Below are positions 7,567 to 15,499 of a stretch of DNA of 64,000 nt, in pieces. A program made the position numbers and the translations under genes. Location of the stretch: contig DASSHI010000040.1 in the NCBI GenBank assembly GCA_035693025.1, positions 1 to 64,000 of the forward strand, written 5' to 3'. The notes under the pieces are model-generated. The model did no database searches. It was not told the origin of the DNA and worked only from the letters and a program-made list of their open reading frames with translations. Numbering within the stretch: the stretch's first letter is position 1; each line of letters opens with the position of its first letter. The DNA comes from VRUE01 sp035693025. Its GTDB lineage: Bacteria > Actinomycetota > Thermoleophilia > Solirubrobacterales > 70-9.

Positions 7567-8490
7567 ATGTGGCTCGGCGTGAAGGTCCACGTCGAGGCGA
7601 AACCCCTGCACGAGCCGCTCGCCGGCGGCACGCCCGGCGCCTCGGTCAGCGTCGAGCCGCTGATTGCCGGCCACGTCACCTGGCCGCTGCCGATGATGGA
7701 GCGGCCGGGCGGACGCCTGGAGACGCTGACGCTGCTGCGCGCCCTGCTCAGCGGCCGGCCGCCGACCGTCGTGCCCTGCCCCGCCTTCCTCATTCGCCAT
7801 CCCAGCGCCGGAGCGATCCTCGTCGACACCGGCCTGCACCCCTCGATCGCGACCGATGACAAGGAGAACTTCGGCGGCCTCGGCGCCCGCTTCGGCAAGC
7901 CCTCGCTGGAGCCGGGCGAAGACGTGCCGGCGCAGCTGCGCGCGCGCAAGCTCGACCCCGGTGAGATCCCGCTCGTCGTGATGACCCACATGCACATCGA
8001 CCACACCTCGGCGATCTCGGAGTTCCCTAACTCGACCTTCCTCGTCAGCGAGGTCGAGTGGGAGGCCGCGACGACGGGGCCGAAACCGCTCGCCAACGGC
8101 TACCGGCGAGCCCACTACGACTATGCCTTCGACTACCGCATGGTCGACTTCGACCGCGGCGGGATCGACTCATACGCCAGCTTCGCCCGCTGCTTCGATC
8201 TCTTCGGCGACGGCTCGGTCCGGCTCGCCTACACGCCCGGCCACAGCGCCGGCCACATGTCGGTCATCGCCCACCTGGCCGAGCGCGACTTCGTGATCGG
8301 CGGCGACGTCGTCTACACCGTCGGCCAGCTCGACGGGGAAGCGCCGCTGGCACCGCGCCCCTTCGACCGGCACAACTACCGGCGCTCGATCCAGGAGCTG
8401 CGTCTGTTCCGCAAGGAGTACCCCGACGCGATCGTCACGCCGGGGCACGATCCGGACTTTTACGAGAAGCTCGGCGAGCGCTACTCCTAG
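7567..8490 (+). CDS. Metallo-beta-lactamase-fold hydrolase, AHL-lactonase-like
   Basis: 307 residues with a full set of two-metal ligands: THMHIDHTS (His141, His143, Asp145, His146), TPGHSAGHMS, IGGDVVYT and a final TPGHDPDF. The order and the length match the N-acyl-homoserine-lactone lactonase branch of the family (AiiA/AttM type), which opens lactone rings; other members hydrolyse other esters, so quorum quenching is only a possibility. The N-terminal 60 residues are longer than in AiiA. It is transcribed divergently from the atypical SDR and its 3' end overlaps plsC by 56 bases tail to tail. Confidence 0.87.
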   Translation: MWLGVKVHVEAKPLHEPLAGGTPGASVSVEPLIAGHVTWPLPMMERPGGRLETLTLLRALLSGRPPTVVPCPAFLIRHPSAGAILVDTGLHPSIATDDKENFGGLGARFGKPSLEPGEDVPAQLRARKLDPGEIPLVVMTHMHIDHTSAISEFPNSTFLVSEVEWEAATTGPKPLANGYRRAHYDYAFDYRMVDFDRGGIDSYASFARCFDLFGDGSVRLAYTPGHSAGHMSVIAHLAERDFVIGGDVVYTVGQLDGEAPLAPRPFDRHNYRRSIQELRLFRKEYPDAIVTPGHDPDFYEKLGERYS

Positions 8491-9178
8491 CCAGCTCCTC
8501 GTACATCTCCCGCACCCGGCCGAAGATCTCCTGTGCGACCTCGTGCTGACGCTCGCGGCTGGGCGAGCGCTCCGGGGGAAAGTGGAGCGGCTCGCCGTAC
8601 TGGACGGTGACCTTCGGGAAGGTGAGCCGCTTCCAACGCCGCACCTTGTTCGAGCCGTGGATCGAGACCGGGACGACCGGGGCCCCCGATTCGAGCGCGA
8701 GGCGGCCGACCCCCCGTTTCGGCTCGCCCAGCTCACCGCTGCGCGAGCGGCCGCCCTCGGCGTAGATCAGCAGCATCTCCCCCTGGCCGAGAACCTCGAA
8801 GGCGGTCTCGAACGCCTTCTCGTCGTTGTGGCCGCGGCGAACCGGGATCACGCCGCCGTGCTTGTAGACGTAGGTGAGAACGGGCGGCCCGAACATCTGC
8901 GATTTGGCCATGAAGCGGATCTTCCGCCGCAGATAGATGCCGACGAAGAAGTGATCCATCTGGCTGAAGTGGTTGGGGGCGAGGATCAGCGGGCCGTCCT
9001 TGGGGACGTTCTCGCGGCCAATCGTGCGCACCCGGTAGATCAACAGCGTGGGCAGCGTGACGAGGAGGCGGGCCAGGGTGTAGGTCCAGCCCGCGCCCTT
9101 GCGCGCCGAGTCGTGGAACTGGTCGAAGTAGGACGCCGGGCGGTCGTCCTTGTAGACCTGTGGCTTCATGTCGGGCAT
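8435..9178 (-). CDS. plsC: 1-acyl-sn-glycerol-3-phosphate acyltransferase (PlsC family)
   Basis: 247 residues with the acyltransferase motifs in order: block I NHFSQMD (the HX4D catalytic pair), block II around IRFMAKSQMFGPP, block III IYAEGGRSRSGELGEPKRG (the EGTRSR equivalent that binds the glycerophosphate) and block IV VVPVSIHGSNK. It transfers an acyl chain to lysophosphatidic acid at the inner membrane face to make phosphatidic acid; a hydrophobic stretch near residues 32-48 may anchor it. Start at ATG 9178 or ATG 9169. The C-terminus is basic and Ser/Arg-rich and overlaps the convergent lactonase-like gene. Confidence 0.9.
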   Translation of the reverse strand: MPDMKPQVYKDDRPASYFDQFHDSARKGAGWTYTLARLLVTLPTLLIYRVRTIGRENVPKDGPLILAPNHFSQMDHFFVGIYLRRKIRFMAKSQMFGPPVLTYVYKHGGVIPVRRGHNDEKAFETAFEVLGQGEMLLIYAEGGRSRSGELGEPKRGVGRLALESGAPVVPVSIHGSNKVRRWKRLTFPKVTVQYGEPLHFPPERSPSRERQHEVAQEIFGRVREMYEELARSSARRASRKSPDRAPA

Positions 9179-9183
9179 AGACG

Positions 9184-9208
9184 GGACGACGGCCGCAGGC
9201 CGTCGTCC
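9184..9208 (-). terminator. Perfect 11-bp stem hairpin between plsC and the coiled-coil gene
   Basis: GGACGACGGCC and its exact complement are separated by a three-base loop (GCA). It follows the stop of the small gene at 9234 and precedes plsC on the same strand. No U-run follows, so it may slow or end transcription only in part, or protect the 3' end. Confidence 0.5.
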
Positions 9209-9233
9209 TGCCTACCCCCAGCGAGAGGAGCGG

Positions 9234-9560
9234 TTACGCACCCGTCGCGACGATCGACGCGATCACGCCGATCAGCGCCGCGATGACGCCCCCAAAGCAG
9301 ACGAGCAGCGTCCTCTGCAGCGAGTCGAAGCGGTCATTCATCCCGTCGAAACGCCGATCGACTCCTTCGAAACGCCGGTCGATCCCGTCGAAACGCCGGT
9401 CGATCCCCTCGAAGCGTTCGTTCATCTCGCCTCGCAGCTCGCGGATCTCGGTCCTGGTCTCCGTTCGCAGGGCGAGGATGTCGGAGTCGACCTTCTTGAA
9501 TCCCTCGTCGACCTTGTGGTTGAGGTCGTCGAGCCTGTCATCTGACCATGCCTCTTTCAT
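9234..9560 (-). CDS. Small coiled-coil protein with C-terminal membrane anchor (108 aa)
   Basis: 108 residues. The start at 9560 is fixed by a strong site, GGAGGT four bases ahead of ATG. Residues 1-50 are charged and helical; about 50-82 consist of seven-residue repeats of the form RRF(D/E)G(I/V)D, which should form a continuous amphipathic helix; the C-terminal 24 residues are hydrophobic (LLVCFGGVIAALIGVIASIV), an anchor or hairpin. Proteins of this plan are common in genomes as DUF1640-like or uncharacterised; no function is assignable. It resembles the 59-residue protein at 642-821. The coding DNA is itself repetitive. Confidence 0.75.
   Translation of the reverse strand: MKEAWSDDRLDDLNHKVDEGFKKVDSDILALRTETRTEIRELRGEMNERFEGIDRRFDGIDRRFEGVDRRFDGMNDRFDSLQRTLLVCFGGVIAALIGVIASIVATGA
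9344..9420. repeat. 21-bp tandem coding repeats
   Basis: Three to four tandem copies of a 21-base unit close to TCGAAACGCCGGTCGATCC encode the heptads of the coiled-coil gene on the minus strand. Copies differ at a few bases, so copy number could vary between strains. Confidence 0.75.
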
Positions 9561-9633
9561 CGCCACCTCCATGTTGACATGCTCGCAGACAAGATGTCGC
9601 GTGTGTGTGACAAATGAAAATCTTCTGCAACCT

Positions 9634-11094
9634 CTACGACATGGATTTGCCTGCCCAGCCGCGGCTGCGGTCGAGGGCGCGGTGCCACTCGCCGAGCAGC
9701 GACTCGCGCTCCTCGGCGTCCATGCGCGGCTCATACCGGGCCGCCTCGCGCCACATCTCGGCGACCTGGCCGGCGCTCCAGCGGCCGGTCGCGATCCCGG
9801 CCAGATATGCGGCGCCGAGCGCGGTCGTCTCGGCGATCTCCGGCACGAGGACCGGCACGCCGAGCACGTCGGCCTGGAACTGCATCAACCAGCCGTTGGC
9901 GACGGCCCCGCCATCGGCTTTCAGCTCGGAGAGGCGGCTCCCGGCCGCCGCCTCCTCGGCCCGCACCGCGTCGACCGTCTGGTAGGCGATCGCCTCCAGC
10001 GCCGCCCGTGCCAGATGAGCGCGGCCGCTGCCGCGGGTGAGGCCGACGATCGTGCCGCGTGCGTAGGGATCCCAGTGGGGTGAGCCGAGCCCGGTCAGGG
10101 CCGGGACGAAGTAGACGCCGTCGTTGCCGTCGAGCGAAGCGGCGAGCGCCTCGCTCTCCCCCGCCGCGCCGATGATCCCCAGCCCGTCGCGCAGCCACTG
10201 CACGGCGGCGCCGGTGACGAAGATCGAGGCCTCGAGCGCATAGGCCGCCCCCTCCCCGGACCCACAGGAGACCGTCGTAAGCAGGCCCTCGCTCGGCTCG
10301 GGCGCCTCGCTGCCGGCGTTGAGCAGGACGAAGCTGCCGGTGCCGTAGGTGTTCTTGGCGCTGCCCGCCCGCTGACAGGCCTGGCCGAACAGCGCCGCCT
10401 GCTGGTCGCCGGCGATCCCCGCGACCGGCACCTCGCCGCCGAACTCGGAGGTAACGCCGTATATGTGCGCCGAAGGGAGCGGTTCGGGCAGGCTCGCCGG
10501 ACCGACGCCGAGCATCGCGCAGAGCTCCTCGTCCCAGGCGAGCTCGCGGATGTCGAAGAGCAGCGTGCGCGAGGCGTTCGTGTAATCGGTCGCGTGGCGG
10601 CCGGTGAGCTTGAACAGCAGCCAGGAATCGACCGTGCCAAAGACCGCCCGCTCGGCTCCCTCGACGTTGCGCAGCAGCCACTCGATCTTGGTGCCGGAGA
10701 AGTAGGGGTCGAGGACGAGCCCCGTGCGTTTCCGGACCAGCTCCTCGCGCCCTTCTGAGCGCAGCTCCTCGCAGCGCGCGGCCGTGCGCCGGTCCTGCCA
10801 GACCAGCGCCCGGTGCAGCGGCTCGCCGGTCGCCGGGTCCCAGGCGACGACGGTCTCGCGCTGGTTGGCGATCCCGATCCCGTCCAGCTCGGCCCCCTCG
10901 ATGCCGGCGGCGGCGATTGCCTGAGCCGCGACCCCCCGCGTCACCTCCCAGATCTCGAGCGCGTCGTGCTCGACCCAGCCGGGACGGGGGAAGTGCTGCT
11001 CGAACTCCGAGTAGGCGCGCCCGGCGACGCGGCCGTCGGCATCGAAGACGAGGCAGGTCGTTCCGGTGGTGCCCTGGTCGATCGCGAGGATCAT
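9634..11094 (-). CDS. glpK: Glycerol kinase
   Basis: 486 residues of the FGGY kinase family, full length. N-terminal LAIDQGTTGTTCLVFD binds ATP phosphates; WQDRRTA and the region LDPYFSGTKIEWLL match glycerol kinase specifically (glycerol-contacting Arg, Glu and Asp); GIAGDQQAALFGQ and YGTGSFVLLN complete the ATP site, and DGGAVANGWLMQFQAD is the late FGGY motif. It phosphorylates glycerol to glycerol-3-phosphate in the cytosol, feeding phospholipid synthesis or glycolysis. No glycerol channel (glpF) or glpD is next to it in this window, and no ribosome binding site is obvious before the ATG. Confidence 0.95.
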   Translation of the reverse strand: MILAIDQGTTGTTCLVFDADGRVAGRAYSEFEQHFPRPGWVEHDALEIWEVTRGVAAQAIAAAGIEGAELDGIGIANQRETVVAWDPATGEPLHRALVWQDRRTAARCEELRSEGREELVRKRTGLVLDPYFSGTKIEWLLRNVEGAERAVFGTVDSWLLFKLTGRHATDYTNASRTLLFDIRELAWDEELCAMLGVGPASLPEPLPSAHIYGVTSEFGGEVPVAGIAGDQQAALFGQACQRAGSAKNTYGTGSFVLLNAGSEAPEPSEGLLTTVSCGSGEGAAYALEASIFVTGAAVQWLRDGLGIIGAAGESEALAASLDGNDGVYFVPALTGLGSPHWDPYARGTIVGLTRGSGRAHLARAALEAIAYQTVDAVRAEEAAAGSRLSELKADGGAVANGWLMQFQADVLGVPVLVPEIAETTALGAAYLAGIATGRWSAGQVAEMWREAARYEPRMDAEERESLLGEWHRALDRSRGWAGKSMS

Positions 11095-11165
11095 CGTTTG
11101 TCTGGAGACAACAGCGGGTGTACCGTCAGTGGCGCAGGGGTCAAATCCTATGGAAGGAACCCCAA

Positions 11166-11528
11166 ATGGCAGCAGCTGAAGTCAAGAAGTTCGACTCGCC
11201 CGACGAGGTCCGCCGGTTCGAGGGCAACGGTCAGGCGGAGGTGGTGAAGCTCGCCGGCCACGCGGTTGCGAAGGGAACCTTCGAGCCGGGTTGGAAATGG
11301 TCGGAGAACGTGAAACCGATCGCCGGGACCGACTCCTGCCAGACCGCCCATTTCGCCTACGTGCTGTCCGGCAGCATGCGCGTCTACATGGACGACGGCT
11401 CGGAAATCGAGGTCAATGCGGGCGACGTCGTTGCGATTCCGCCTGGCCACGACGCGGAGGTACCCGGCACCGAGGCCTGCGTGATGGTCGATTTCGGCGA
11501 GATCGGCGACTACGCGAAGCGCGGTTAG
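11166..11528 (+). CDS. Cupin-domain protein
   Basis: 120 residues forming one cupin barrel: HFAYVLSGSMRVYMDDGSEIEVNAGDVVAIPPGHDAEV carries the two conserved cupin motifs. Metal ligands are partly kept (His and Glu positions near AHFAYV and GHDAEV), so it may bind a metal. Start ATG 11166 has GGAAGG at 11152-11157. It is divergent from glpK and overlaps the convergent glycosyltransferase by four bases. Small single cupins may be enzymes or ligand sensors; the function is unknown. Confidence 0.82.
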   Translation: MAAAEVKKFDSPDEVRRFEGNGQAEVVKLAGHAVAKGTFEPGWKWSENVKPIAGTDSCQTAHFAYVLSGSMRVYMDDGSEIEVNAGDVVAIPPGHDAEVPGTEACVMVDFGEIGDYAKRG

Positions 11529-12214
11529 CGCTCAGCCAGCCGACGACGCGACCGGTAGACCCGCCCAAAGTCGGCGAGCTGGCGGGCGCGGTGAGCGAAG
11601 CCGGCGGGAGAGCGGCCGGTGACCCGGTGGGAGAGATCGAGCTCGTATTCGCGCAGGCGGTAGCCGGCCCGCACGGCGTCGATCGTCATCCCGATCTCCA
11701 TGCCATAGCCGCGGGCGAAGGGCAGCGCGGCGCGCAGCGCCTCGACCCGCAGCGCCCGCTGGCCGGAGATCGGCGCGTCCGCCAGGACGCCGCAACGGCG
11801 GCGGATTGCCCAGCGGGCAAAGCCGAGCGCGAGGCCGAAGCCGCCGCCGGCGCGATCGGCGAACGCGCCGACGGCGAGGTCGCACTCGTCGCGCACGACC
11901 GCTTCCACCAACGGCGCCAGCTCGGCCGCCGAGGCGCCGAGGTCGCCGTCGCAGAGCAGCACCAGCCCCGGCGCGGGCTCGGCGCTCAGCGCCGCCTCAA
12001 CCGCCGCGCTCACGTTGGCGCCCTTGCCATGCGGACGCCCGCGGCTGACCACCTGCGCGCCCGCCACCATCGCGACCTCCGCCGTCCCGTCAGTCGACGC
12101 GTCGTCAGCGACCCAGAGCGCCGCCCCGGGCAGCGTCGTGCGCAGCGCAGCCAGCGTCGCGCCGATCCGGTCGGCCTCGTTGCGCGCGGCGACGATCACG
12201 GCAAGGTCGGGCAC
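11525..12214 (-). CDS. Family 2 glycosyltransferase
   Basis: 229 residues of GT-A fold: AVIVAARNEADRIGATLAAL at the N-terminus, ADDASTDGT for the nucleotide, and CDGDLGAS carrying the DxD metal motif, followed by PISGQRALRVEAL and a C-terminal helical part. The pattern resembles prenyl-phosphate glycosyltransferases and glucosyl-3-phosphoglycerate synthases; no membrane segment is present, so it is a soluble or peripheral cytosolic enzyme. Donor and acceptor are unknown. Its start is 20 bases from the divergent biotin-carrier gene. Confidence 0.85.
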   Translation of the reverse strand: MPDLAVIVAARNEADRIGATLAALRTTLPGAALWVADDASTDGTAEVAMVAGAQVVSRGRPHGKGANVSAAVEAALSAEPAPGLVLLCDGDLGASAAELAPLVEAVVRDECDLAVGAFADRAGGGFGLALGFARWAIRRRCGVLADAPISGQRALRVEALRAALPFARGYGMEIGMTIDAVRAGYRLREYELDLSHRVTGRSPAGFAHRARQLADFGRVYRSRRRLAER

Positions 12215-12234
12215 GCCGGATATTCTCCCGGCCC

Positions 12235-12447
12235 ATGGCGGACATCGAGGCTCACATAACCGGGAACGTCTGGAAAATCGAGGTCGCGGTCGGCGACGAG
12301 GTCTCCGACGGCGACACCGTCGTCATCCTCGAGTCGATGAAGATGGAGATCCCCGTCGAGGCCGAGGACGACGGGGCCGTGAAGGAGATCCGCTGCGAGG
12401 AGGGCCAGTCGGTCAGCGAAGGCGACGTCCTCGTAGTGCTCGAGTGA
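12235..12447 (+). CDS. Single-domain biotin/lipoyl carrier protein (BCCP-like)
   Basis: 70 residues, only the biotinyl domain: the hammerhead halves flank ILESMKMEIPVEA, whose Lys36 is the attachment site (an SMKM variant of AMKM). With no multi-domain partner fused, it should serve as a free carboxyl carrier for a biotin-dependent carboxylase or decarboxylase. Its stop overlaps the GTG start of the crotonase gene by GTGA, so the two are translationally coupled. The biotin genes at 16666-25465 could supply the cofactor. No carboxylase or carboxyltransferase subunit lies nearby, so the partner complex is unknown. Confidence 0.88.
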   Translation: MADIEAHITGNVWKIEVAVGDEVSDGDTVVILESMKMEIPVEAEDDGAVKEIRCEEGQSVSEGDVLVVLE

Positions 12448-13250
12448 ACGAGCAGCTCGCCGACGGCAAGCTCGTCCTCGACTCACCGGCCGAGGCCGTC
12501 GTCCGCATCCGCATCTCCAACCCCGAGCGCCGCAACGCACTCGATCACGAGATCCTCGACACGCTCGCCGAAACGCTGCCACGGCTCAACCGCGGGATCG
12601 AGACCCGCTGCGTGATGATCACCGGTGCGCCGCCCGCCTTCTCCGCCGGCTACGACCTCGCCTCGATTCCGCGTGAGACATTCGAGCGCGACGCCGAGGC
12701 GCTCGTCGCGCATCCCTTCCACGACGCGATGGAGGCGCTCGCCTCGCATCCCTGGCCGACCGTCGCCGCGATCAACGGCCACTGCCTCGGCGGCGGCCTC
12801 GAGCTGGCGATGACCTGCGACCTGCGGATCTGCACCGCGGAAGCCAAACTCGGCATGCCGCCGGCCAAACTCGGCCTCGTCTACGGCCACACCGGGCTGC
12901 GCAAGTTCCTCTACACGCTCGGCCTGGCACGGACCAAGGAGCTGTTCCTCACCGGGCGCAACTTCAGCGCCGAGCGCGCCGAGCAGATCGGCCTCGTCCA
13001 CGAGGTGATCGAGGACGAGCAGTTCGAAGCGGCCTCGATCGCGCTCGCCGAGGGAATCGCCGCCAATGCGCCGCTCTCGATGCGCGGCAACAAGCGCGCG
13101 ATCGAAGTGCTCAACTCGAACCCCGTCCTCAGCGAGCAGCAGGAGGCCGGCCTGATCGCTCTACGCGAATCGTGCTTCGCCTCGGAGGACCTGCGCGAGG
13201 GCGTCGAAGCCTTCGCCGAGAAGCGCAAGCCGCGCTGGAAGGGTCAGTGA
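12444..13250 (+). CDS. Enoyl-CoA hydratase/isomerase (crotonase) family, methylmalonyl-CoA decarboxylase-like
   Basis: 268 residues from GTG 12444. The crotonase oxyanion hole is present (AFSAGYDLASI and GHCLGGGLELAM). The two catalytic Glu residues of true enoyl-CoA hydratases are absent: the LPE element reads GMPPAKLGLVYGHTG. That stretch and the C-terminal SEDLREGVEAFAEKRKP resemble E. coli methylmalonyl-CoA decarboxylase (ScpB/YgfG), including a Tyr at the position of its active-site Tyr (from memory of that enzyme). Coupling to a biotin carrier upstream and the glycosylase downstream (GTGA on both sides) shows one operon. Decarboxylase activity is inference. Confidence 0.85.
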   Translation: MNEQLADGKLVLDSPAEAVVRIRISNPERRNALDHEILDTLAETLPRLNRGIETRCVMITGAPPAFSAGYDLASIPRETFERDAEALVAHPFHDAMEALASHPWPTVAAINGHCLGGGLELAMTCDLRICTAEAKLGMPPAKLGLVYGHTGLRKFLYTLGLARTKELFLTGRNFSAERAEQIGLVHEVIEDEQFEAASIALAEGIAANAPLSMRGNKRAIEVLNSNPVLSEQQEAGLIALRESCFASEDLREGVEAFAEKRKPRWKGQ

Positions 13251-13891
13251 GCAAGAGGGGCGCGAAGGCGCGCGCCGCGCTCGCCGCCGCCGACCCGGCG
13301 ATGGCGGCGCTGATCGAGCGAGTCGGCGAGATCGATCTGGAGACGCGGCTGCGCAGGCGCAGCGAGGAGAAACCGGCCGATGCCTATGGGGCGTTGCTGC
13401 GGGCGATCGTCGGGCAACAGCTCTCGACCAAAGCGGCGCGGACGATCCACGGGCGCGTCCTCGATCTCTTCGGCGGAACAACCCCCTCGCCCGAGCAACT
13501 GCTCGAAGCGAGCGAGGAGGAGCTGCGCGCCTGCGGCCTCTCCGGCCGCAAGGTCGAGTACGTGCGCGACCTCGCCGCCCACGTGCTCAGCGGCGAACTG
13601 GAGCTCGACCGGCTCGGCGAGCTCGCCGACGAGGAGGTGATCGCCGAGATCGTCGCCGTGCGCGGGCTCGGCCAGTGGACCGCGGAGATGTTCCTGCTCT
13701 TCCACCTGGAACGCCCCGACGTGCTCTCCGGCGGGGACCTCGGCATCCGCAAGGCCGTCCAGATCGAGTACGAGCTGGACGAGATGCCGCCGCCGGCGAA
13801 GGTGTTGGAGATCGGCGAGGTCTGGCGCCCCCATCGCAGTCTCGCTTCGCTCTACCTCTGGGAGTCCCTCGCAAGCGTTCCTGCCGATTAG
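13247..13891 (+). CDS. DNA-3-methyladenine glycosylase (AlkA-type HhH-GPD)
   Basis: 214 residues from GTG 13247, which overlaps the crotonase stop. The helix-hairpin-helix and GPD motif are clear: EIVAVRGLGQWTAEMFLLF followed by LSGGDLGIRKAV, where the Asp is the catalytic residue of AlkA-type enzymes. An earlier LLRAIVGQQLSTKAARTIHGR is the typical GQQ(I/L)S helix. It removes alkylated purines to start base excision repair. It lacks the extra N-terminal domain of E. coli AlkA, as do many short bacterial members. Its presence in an operon with acyl-CoA genes looks fortuitous. Confidence 0.9.
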   Translation: MSKRGAKARAALAAADPAMAALIERVGEIDLETRLRRRSEEKPADAYGALLRAIVGQQLSTKAARTIHGRVLDLFGGTTPSPEQLLEASEEELRACGLSGRKVEYVRDLAAHVLSGELELDRLGELADEEVIAEIVAVRGLGQWTAEMFLLFHLERPDVLSGGDLGIRKAVQIEYELDEMPPPAKVLEIGEVWRPHRSLASLYLWESLASVPAD

Positions 13892-13924
13892 GGCAAGGGG
13901 GCGCGAATCGCCGAAAACAAGAAC

Positions 13925-15400
13925 ATGCGCCTTCGCTTCTGGCTTGGATACGCCGTCGTCATCGCGCTCGCCGTGGGCTCGGTGGCGCTGGCGCTGGTCG
14001 TCCACGATCGCGAAGCGGATAACTTCGAGCGGACGCAGCACGGCGAGGCGGTGCGATCGGCGCGCCAGACCGAAGCGCTCGCCGCGCTCTCGGTCGGCCA
14101 GCTCTCCAGCGCCGTCGCTTTCTACGAGGCGGTCGACCGGCTCGACCGGCACAAGTTCGAAGTGATCGCCCACTCGCTGCTGCAGGCCGGCGCGCTTTCC
14201 GGAACGGGGTTGATCCTTGCGGTCCCGGCCTCGCACAGGGACCGATTCCAACGGGCCCACGGCTATCCGATCACCGAACGCAACGGGCTCGGGTTCCGCC
14301 CCGAGCGGCCGCGCCACCAGTACTTCCCGCTCGTCTACGGAGAGTCGTCCAACGGCCTCACGCCGCCGCTCGGGTATGACCTGGGCTCCGACCGGTCCCG
14401 CGCCCCCTACATGCTCGAAGCGCGCGACAGCGGCCGGGCGACCGCGACCACGGTGATGCACCTGCCGATCGGCGGCACCGGGATCAACGTCTTCCGGCCC
14501 GTCTACCGGGATGGCGCGCCGATCGCCACGACGGCAGAGCGCCGCGCCGCTCTGGTCGGCTTTGCGATCGGCTCCTTCCACGTGCCCGACCTGACCGCGG
14601 CCGCGACCTCGGCCCTGGCCGGCAACGTCGCGGTGGAGCTGGTCGAGGAAGGCAGGAGCGTCGCCGGCCGGCATCTGGCTCGGGACGAATCGAGCACCGC
14701 CGGCCTGCGCATCGCCGACCGCACCTGGCTGCTGGTCGTCCGCGACCCCAACCGGCCAGGTGTCAGCCTGCCGATCCTGATCGCCGTGGTCGGCATCTGC
14801 CTCGCCGCCCTGCTCGGCATTCTGGTCCTGATCTGGAGCCGCACCGAGCGAATGCAGGAACTGCGGCTGCAGGCCAGCCAGGATCCCCTGACCGGGCTGA
14901 AGAACCGGCGTCGCTTCGGAGAGGACCTGCGCGGCGAGCTGGCGCGCAGTCGGCGCGAGGCCACGGTCGGCGCGGTGCTGATGCTCGACCTCGACAACTT
15001 CAAGCAGGTCAACGACACGCTCGGCCATCCCACCGGGGACCGGGTGATCGCCGACATCGCCGGGGTGCTGCGGGGGCGGATGCGCTCGACGGACGTCGTC
15101 GCCCGCTTGGGCGGCGACGAGTTCGCGGTCGCCCTGCCGCGCTGCGAGCTCGACGAGGCGGAGGAGCTAGCCGACGCGATCGGCAAGGCGATTCGCATGT
15201 ACACGCCGCCCGGCGAGGCGGCGCCACCGATCACCGCCAGCATCGGGGTCGCGACCTTCGGGCCGCGGACAGAGAGCTATGACGCGGTGCTCTCGGCGGC
15301 GGACACGGCGATGTATGAGGCCAAGCGGGCGGGGCGCGACACGGTGCGCGTGGCGGGACAGGCGGTGGCCGCGGGGGATTCCGGCAGGGCCTCCACTTAA
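13925..15400 (+). CDS. Membrane diguanylate cyclase with CHASE-like sensor domain
   Basis: 491 residues. TM1 at about 8-27 and TM2 at about 281-304 bracket an extracytoplasmic domain whose ITERNGLGFRPER, QYFPLVYGES and MHLPIGGTGINVFRPVY match CHASE sensors. The cytosolic GGDEF domain (about 315-475) holds DPLTGLKNRRRF, LDLDNFKQVND and RLGGDEFAVALPR (GGDEF at 396-400). RSTD at 387-390, five residues before GGDEF, is an RxxD inhibitory site, so product feedback is expected. It makes cyclic di-GMP from two GTP in answer to an outside ligand. No EAL domain is present. Its 3' end runs into the inverted repeat at 15372-15485. Confidence 0.93.
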   Translation: MRLRFWLGYAVVIALAVGSVALALVVHDREADNFERTQHGEAVRSARQTEALAALSVGQLSSAVAFYEAVDRLDRHKFEVIAHSLLQAGALSGTGLILAVPASHRDRFQRAHGYPITERNGLGFRPERPRHQYFPLVYGESSNGLTPPLGYDLGSDRSRAPYMLEARDSGRATATTVMHLPIGGTGINVFRPVYRDGAPIATTAERRAALVGFAIGSFHVPDLTAAATSALAGNVAVELVEEGRSVAGRHLARDESSTAGLRIADRTWLLVVRDPNRPGVSLPILIAVVGICLAALLGILVLIWSRTERMQELRLQASQDPLTGLKNRRRFGEDLRGELARSRREATVGAVLMLDLDNFKQVNDTLGHPTGDRVIADIAGVLRGRMRSTDVVARLGGDEFAVALPRCELDEAEELADAIGKAIRMYTPPGEAAPPITASIGVATFGPRTESYDAVLSAADTAMYEAKRAGRDTVRVAGQAVAAGDSGRAST

Positions 15401-15485
15401 CTTTTTCGAAGAGGCGGGCTGCTGCTGTCGCCCGCTGCACTCGACGAAAAAGTACAAGACGTTTCGGCCCTGCCGGAATCCCCCG
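15372..15485. repeat. Nested inverted-repeat element at a convergent gene junction (element A)
   Basis: Outer arms of 20 bp (15372-15391 and 15466-15485) are perfect complements; inside them CTTTTTCG (15401-15408) pairs with CGAAAAAG (15445-15452), and GCGGGC (15414-15419) with GCCCGC (15430-15435). The left arm covers the last codons of the cyclase gene; the right end is 15 bases from the stop of the convergent hydrolase. It could act as a two-way transcription terminator or form a structured RNA. The element at 51009-51134 has the same build. Confidence 0.75.
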
Positions 15486-15499
15486 TTGCGAAGCGTCGT

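Noticed and set aside
9344..9420. Short regular repeats that might suggest a CRISPR array
   Set aside because: Units are contiguous 21-bp coding repeats without spacers and translate to protein heptads; no cas gene is present.
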